The translations under genes were made by a program, and so were the position numbers. DNA of 64,000 nucleotides from Spinacia oleracea (Eukaryota; Streptophyta; Magnoliopsida; Caryophyllales; Amaranthaceae). The DNA lies in assembly GCF_020520425.1 (NCBI RefSeq), contig NC_079488.1, positions 31,859,247 to 31,923,246 on the forward strand, written 5' to 3'. The notes beneath the pieces were generated by a model that was not told the origin of the DNA, did not search any database, and saw nothing but the letters and a program-made list of their open reading frames with translations. Below are positions 60,420 through 64,000 of the stretch, piece after piece. Positions within the stretch are counted from its first letter, which is position 1. Every line of letters begins with the position of its first letter.

Positions 60420-60886
60420 AAGATAGTTATTTCTGGCTATTATTCTGACTTGTTCACTTGTTTATATTATCATTATGTATAATCACACTAAGCTTTCATT
60501 TTGGCAAATTATGATGGAATGTGATACATGGATCATTCTGATTAGCGGATAAACCCCATGAAATGTTAAACTTGACATGTTTAAGAGTTACTTCACATGA
60601 ACATTTTTCTTCACCATTTTATCACAGTTATACCTATTAGTTTTGCTTCGTGAACATTTTGCTTCATTTAGACCCATTAGTTTCTGAAATGGAAACTATT
60701 TTGTGTTATGATCATCTATTATGATACAACTAGGTTTATTTTTTTTGACTGTTGGTTAATTAAATAGAAATTGTGTTAGTTGAGATTTTAAGGGGGTTAA
60801 TTGCAAAATTGCAATGCTACTTTTTTCTTGAAGTATGCTCACTTTTAGGAAGCTTCATTTGCAAATACTGTTATTAGGATTAGGTT

Positions 60887-62041
60887 ATGGTTCTTGGCTT
60901 CCTATTGGAGTTACCTGATGCAGTTTTTATACAGTGTGGAATAGGCTTGTCAACTCCCCTGAACACATCTTCTACGCGGCAAATGAAATCTGCAAAAGAT
61001 CTGGCTGAATATTTGAAAAAATTTCGTGCAGACAACATTGTGAACAATGCTGAATTCATTAGAGAGAGCATTGTTCCAGAAGCTGGGCCTTGGACTATCT
61101 TGGGTCAGGTGTAAATTGACTTAGGTACTTGTCTCTTGATTGTTTTGCATGATTTCATGCATAGTTTGCGAGTACAGACGCTGTATATTTTGCAATGTTC
61201 CATGTATTGTTTATCTTAACTAAGTTTTAACTAGTATTTGTTCCTCATAACCTTTCCATGCTTGATCCAACTTTTCACAGTCTAGTGGAAAGAAGTGTAT
61301 TTATAGAGTAAACAAAAGAATGTTCGTGTGTGTTTTCTATTCTTTTGATCCTAGGTATTTAGGATTCATGTCATCTTTTTATTCTATTTTGAGATCTCTG
61401 CCTGTGTAGTTTGCATACTAATTGTTGAGCTCCTTGTCACTATTTAGTCATAAAAATTAATGACCCTAATTATATACCGTAATTCTTTAGTCTTCCCAAT
61501 TTCTTCTTTTCTTTGTTCGTTCCCTTAATTCCTCTGTTTTTCACAGGCTTAAGAGAGCCTGGGATCCTGTTATAACTCCAGGTGCACAAAAGCAACTCAG
61601 TTATTACTTTCTGAATGCAGTAAGTACAACCAATACCTGTAAGGTTGTAATTCAAGTACAATGACTCTATTATTTACTTGGTATGACAATTATTTGCTTG
61701 AAACTTTCATGGATGGCAGTTTGATAATTGGGGGGGTTTCAACACGAACCCACTATATGCGATACTTCATGAGGTGATTTACTGCCAAGTAAGTTTAGTC
61801 TCTATCAGTATAGATTTTTTTTAAAATAATAAAAACAAGCCGCCCGCATGCATACATTGGAGCATAAATGCTTGCTTCTGCATGTCTAGCAAAGATTTCA
61901 TGATAATCATGATTAATGTTTTCGATTCTGCAGGGTGTTCCATCTCAGTGGGCTGCTCAAAGAATAAGGGAGGCCAACGGAAGCAAGTTTGACGCAATCA
62001 AAGCAGCAAAAGAAGGGCGTCCTGTATATTTTACGGGAGAG
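60887..62041 (+). pseudogene. Captured prolyl aminopeptidase (proline iminopeptidase) gene fragment
   Basis: Plus-strand exons: about 60887-61108 (TPLNTSSTRQMKSAKDLAEY, FRADNIVNNAEFIRESIVPE, PWTILGQ), 61547-61619 (AWDPVITPGAQKQLSYYFLN), 61720-61788 (FDNWGGFNTNPLYAILHEVI) and 61934-62041 (WAAQRIREANGSKFDAIKAA, RPVYFTGE), each with GT/AG borders. The blocks match plant prolyl aminopeptidases, alpha/beta hydrolases that remove N-terminal proline. The exon that should follow WTILGQ and carry the nucleophile Ser (S-F-G-G) is missing: the next exon found belongs much later in the protein. The conserved DQRGTG loop reads IQCGIG. The exons after FTGE (the active-site His region) are also not seen. 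A functional enzyme is not possible. Family call is from memory of the motifs. Confidence 0.85.
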
Positions 62042-62560
62042 GTAACTTTCTGGAGATTGTATTTCATAATTATGTAGTGTAGTAAACTAGTAATCATTGG
62101 GATATAACGTATGCTCAGTTCTGGTAATGGGCTGAAGCTAATGCTACAACTACAATTATAGTATGTTAGTATTACTTCTGGACTTCAAGGAGATATTTCA
62201 TATTCTTATCCAAGAATTGACCATAGACTGCTAATAATACCCGAGTGCCTTATTATATTGCTTAACCATGCGAACTGATCGAGCTCTTTGAATTTGATAT
62301 TTTGATTTAACAAGCACCACACAGAAGTACATGGTTTACAGTTTGTATCTGTTTACTAATTTCTTAACACCACACAAAAGTACATGGTTATGGTTAGTAT
62401 TGTCATATACTGGAGTTCACATTATATGCATCAATAATTCTTTGATTTCCAATGAACCTAAGATAACAGGTCTTGCATAAAATTAAAAATAGTTGTCTGT
62501 TTAAGCATGAAACAGAAAATTTAAATCTCAAATGTTAAAGATAAGAAGGAATGACAGTTT
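62042..62560. other. Intron-like sequence
   Basis: AT-rich. A short direct repeat CACCACACA(G/A)AAGTACATGG occurs at about 62315 and 62370. No further aminopeptidase exon was recognised. Confidence 0.45.
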
Positions 62561-62599
62561 CCTGGGAGAATATTCATATTGGCGCAGTTGAAAGAAACA

Positions 62600-62800
62600 A
62601 AACACAAGCTTTGTTCTGATCAGACTTTCAATTCTGACCAGTTTCAGACTTTCAATTCTGATCAGTTCAAGCTTTGTTCTGATCAGACTTTCAGTTCTGA
62701 TCAGTTTCAGACTTTCAGTTCTGATCAGTTCAAGCTTTGTTCTAATTAGACTTTCAGTTCTGATTAGTTTTAGACTTTTAGTTGTGATCAGATGCAAGCT
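62600..62800. repeat. 62-bp minisatellite based on TTCTGATCAGACTTTCAG
   Basis: CAAGCTTTGTTCT occurs at about 62607, 62669 and 62731, a 62-bp period. Each unit holds three TTCTGATCAG-like palindromes (TGATCA core). Copies decay at the right end to TTCTAATTAG. Confidence 0.85.
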
Positions 62801-62837
62801 TCTGTTTTTGTTTTCAGCTATCTGTACGTTTATCTGA

Positions 62838-62942
62838 CACAGCACATCAGAACACACACACCTGAAATACACACAACACACACAAACACACAACACAGGT
62901 AACACAGACAGTAGAACACACACACAACATAACACACGCAGC
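62838..62942. repeat. CA-rich microsatellite
   Basis: Irregular ACACACAAC tract on the plus strand. It produces Cys/Val-rich spurious frames on the minus strand. Confidence 0.85.
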
Positions 62943-62962
62943 AATTCTATTGCATGTTAGTT

Positions 62963-63016
62963 CTGGTCAAAGTTGACCAGGATTGACTTTTTTGAGATTT
63001 TGGTCAAAGTTGACCA
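62963..63016. repeat. Two TGGTCAAAGTTGACCAG inverted repeats
   Basis: Two identical copies about 38 bp apart, each a 7-bp inverted repeat with a 2-bp spacer containing TTGACC, the plant W-box core, on both strands. They lie directly before the 170-bp array. Confidence 0.8.
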
Positions 63017-63032
63017 GCGTTGCAGTGTGGAG

Positions 63033-64000
63033 GTAACCTAATACTAAGTATATTAAAAATTGAAAGGGTTTAGAATACCAATCTAAGTTCACGGGTTAGA
63101 GTTGGGAGCAAAAACGACTATAACACTCAAAATATGACCTATAATGATCAATAAAGCCTTAAACGCGCATAACTTGACCAAAGTAGATGAGAATGAGTCT
63201 AAGTAACCTAATACTAAGTATATTAAACATTTAAAGGGTTTAGAATACCAATCTAACTTCACGGGTTAGAGTTGGGAGCAAAAATGACTATAACAGTCAA
63301 AATATGACCTATAATGATCAATAAAGCCTTAAACGCGCATAACTTGACCAAAGTAGATGAGAATGAGTCTAAGTAACCTAATACTAAGTATATTAAACAT
63401 TTAAAGGGTTTAGAATACCAATCTAAGTTCGCGGGTTAGAGTTGGGAGCAAAAACGACTATAATAGTCAAAATATGACCTATAATGATCATTAAAGCCTT
63501 AAACACGCATAACTTGACCAAAGTAGATGAGAATGAGTCTAAGTAACCTAATACTAAGTATATTAAACATTTAAAGGGTTTAGAATACCAATCTAAGTTC
63601 ACGGGTTAGAGTTGGGAGCAAAAACGACTATAACAGTTAAATATGACCTATAATGATCAATAAAGCCTTTAACGCGCATAACTTGACCAAAGTAGATGAG
63701 AATGAGTCTAAGTAACCTAATACTAAGTATATTAAACATTTAAAGGGTTTATAATACCAATCTAACTTCACGGGTTTGAGTTGGGAGCAAAAACGACTAT
63801 AACAGTCAAAATATGACCTATAATGATCAATAAAGCCTTAAACGCGCATAACTTGACCAAAGTAGACGAGAATGAGTCTAAGTAACCTAATACTAAGTAT
63901 ATTAAACATTTAAAGGGTTTAGAATACCAATCTAAGTTCACGGGTTAGAGTTGGGAGCAAAAACGACTATAATAGTCAAAATATGACCTATAATGATCAA
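63033..64000. repeat. 170-bp tandem array, at least 5.7 copies
   Basis: GTAACCTAATACTAAGTATA recurs at about 63033, 63203, 63373, 63543, 63712 and 63882, a period of 169-170 bp, and the array runs off the window. Monomers are nearly identical, unlike the more diverged 160-bp array at 11225-12500, with which they share GTTGGGAGC, AAATATGACCTATAA and GAATGAGTCT in the same order. Confidence 0.93.

Larger units (their letters stand above)
43302..64000. repeat. Unit B of the tandem duplication, with CACTA-2 inside
   Basis: 43302-56890 matches 22558-36151. From 56891 onward the match is interrupted by CACTA-2, and the remainder lies beyond the window. In a 700-bp stretch compared by eye (26,200-26,900 against 46,930-47,640) there are about a dozen differences. 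Small indels shift the offset by up to 16 bp. Confidence 0.85.
56891..64000. mobile_element. CACTA-2: CACTA element with captured genes, right end outside window
   Basis: Starts CACTAGTAGAAAAATATTTA at the exact point where unit B departs from unit A. The first 13 bases equal the CACTA-1 terminus and the rest differ, so it is a related but separate family. Subterminal GGCGTTA/AACGCC motifs follow. The interior holds plant gene exons, an antisense RNase H ORF, minisatellites and a 170-bp array. Assignment of everything to 64000 to this element is inferred from the lack of an end in the window. Confidence 0.8.

Noticed and set aside
62528..62944. Cys/Val-rich and ESLIRTKLELIRT repeat frame
   Set aside because: Encoded by the CA-rich tract and the 62-bp minisatellite; no start context or homology.

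Overview
This is a block of nested transposable elements from a plant nuclear genome, with no intact host gene that I can recognise. The signs are plant-type Ty1/copia and Ty3/gypsy LTR retrotransposons, CACTA and PIF/Harbinger DNA transposons with AT-rich introns, a plant mobile domain gene, and fragments of plant-type TPR and prolyl aminopeptidase genes. The repeat families look like those of Amaranthaceae such as spinach, but that is recollection, not a search.

Layout. 1-6097: the 3' part of a plus-strand LTR element, probably gypsy. It holds an antisense five-exon plant-mobile-domain gene (301-2581), a GC-rich repeat spacer, a polypurine tract and a 3' LTR (4594-6097). 6115-23512: a complete but dead minus-strand copia element (copia-1) with TSD CAGAT and LTRs 6115-7479 and 22130-23512. 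Its pol is split by a 7.33-kb CACTA transposon (CACTA-1, 10378-17707, TSD AAA). CACTA-1 carries nine exons of a captured TPR gene, a 160-bp tandem array and a nested Mutator-type MITE. 23518-40556: an older, decayed minus-strand copia element (copia-2, 5' LTR 39145-40556). It was hit by a second CACTA-like element (25739-about 30370) and by a 4.77-kb PIF/Harbinger element (33859-38626, TSD TAA). 40557-43301: unassigned DNA with a 115-bp minisatellite, a (TA)n tract and a copia RNase H fragment.

At 43302 the sequence restarts at the equivalent of 22558 and runs collinearly to 56890, at about 1% divergence by eye. The simplest reading is a 20.74-kb head-to-tail tandem duplication, with unit A at 22558-43301 and unit B from 43302. 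Unit B was then interrupted at 56891 by a third CACTA element (CACTA-2), which runs off the window. CACTA-2 carries exons of a prolyl aminopeptidase gene, an antisense RNase H-like ORF, unidentified exons and a 170-bp tandem array homologous to the 160-bp array of CACTA-1.

How the parts relate. Relative order can be read from the nesting: copia-2 first, then its insertions (CACTA-like, PIF, copia-1), then the tandem duplication, then CACTA-2 in unit B. CACTA-1 entered copia-1, but its timing against the duplication is not visible. Every coding region seen is broken or partial. The most notable signals are gene capture by two CACTA elements, related satellite arrays in both of them, and the duplication junction.
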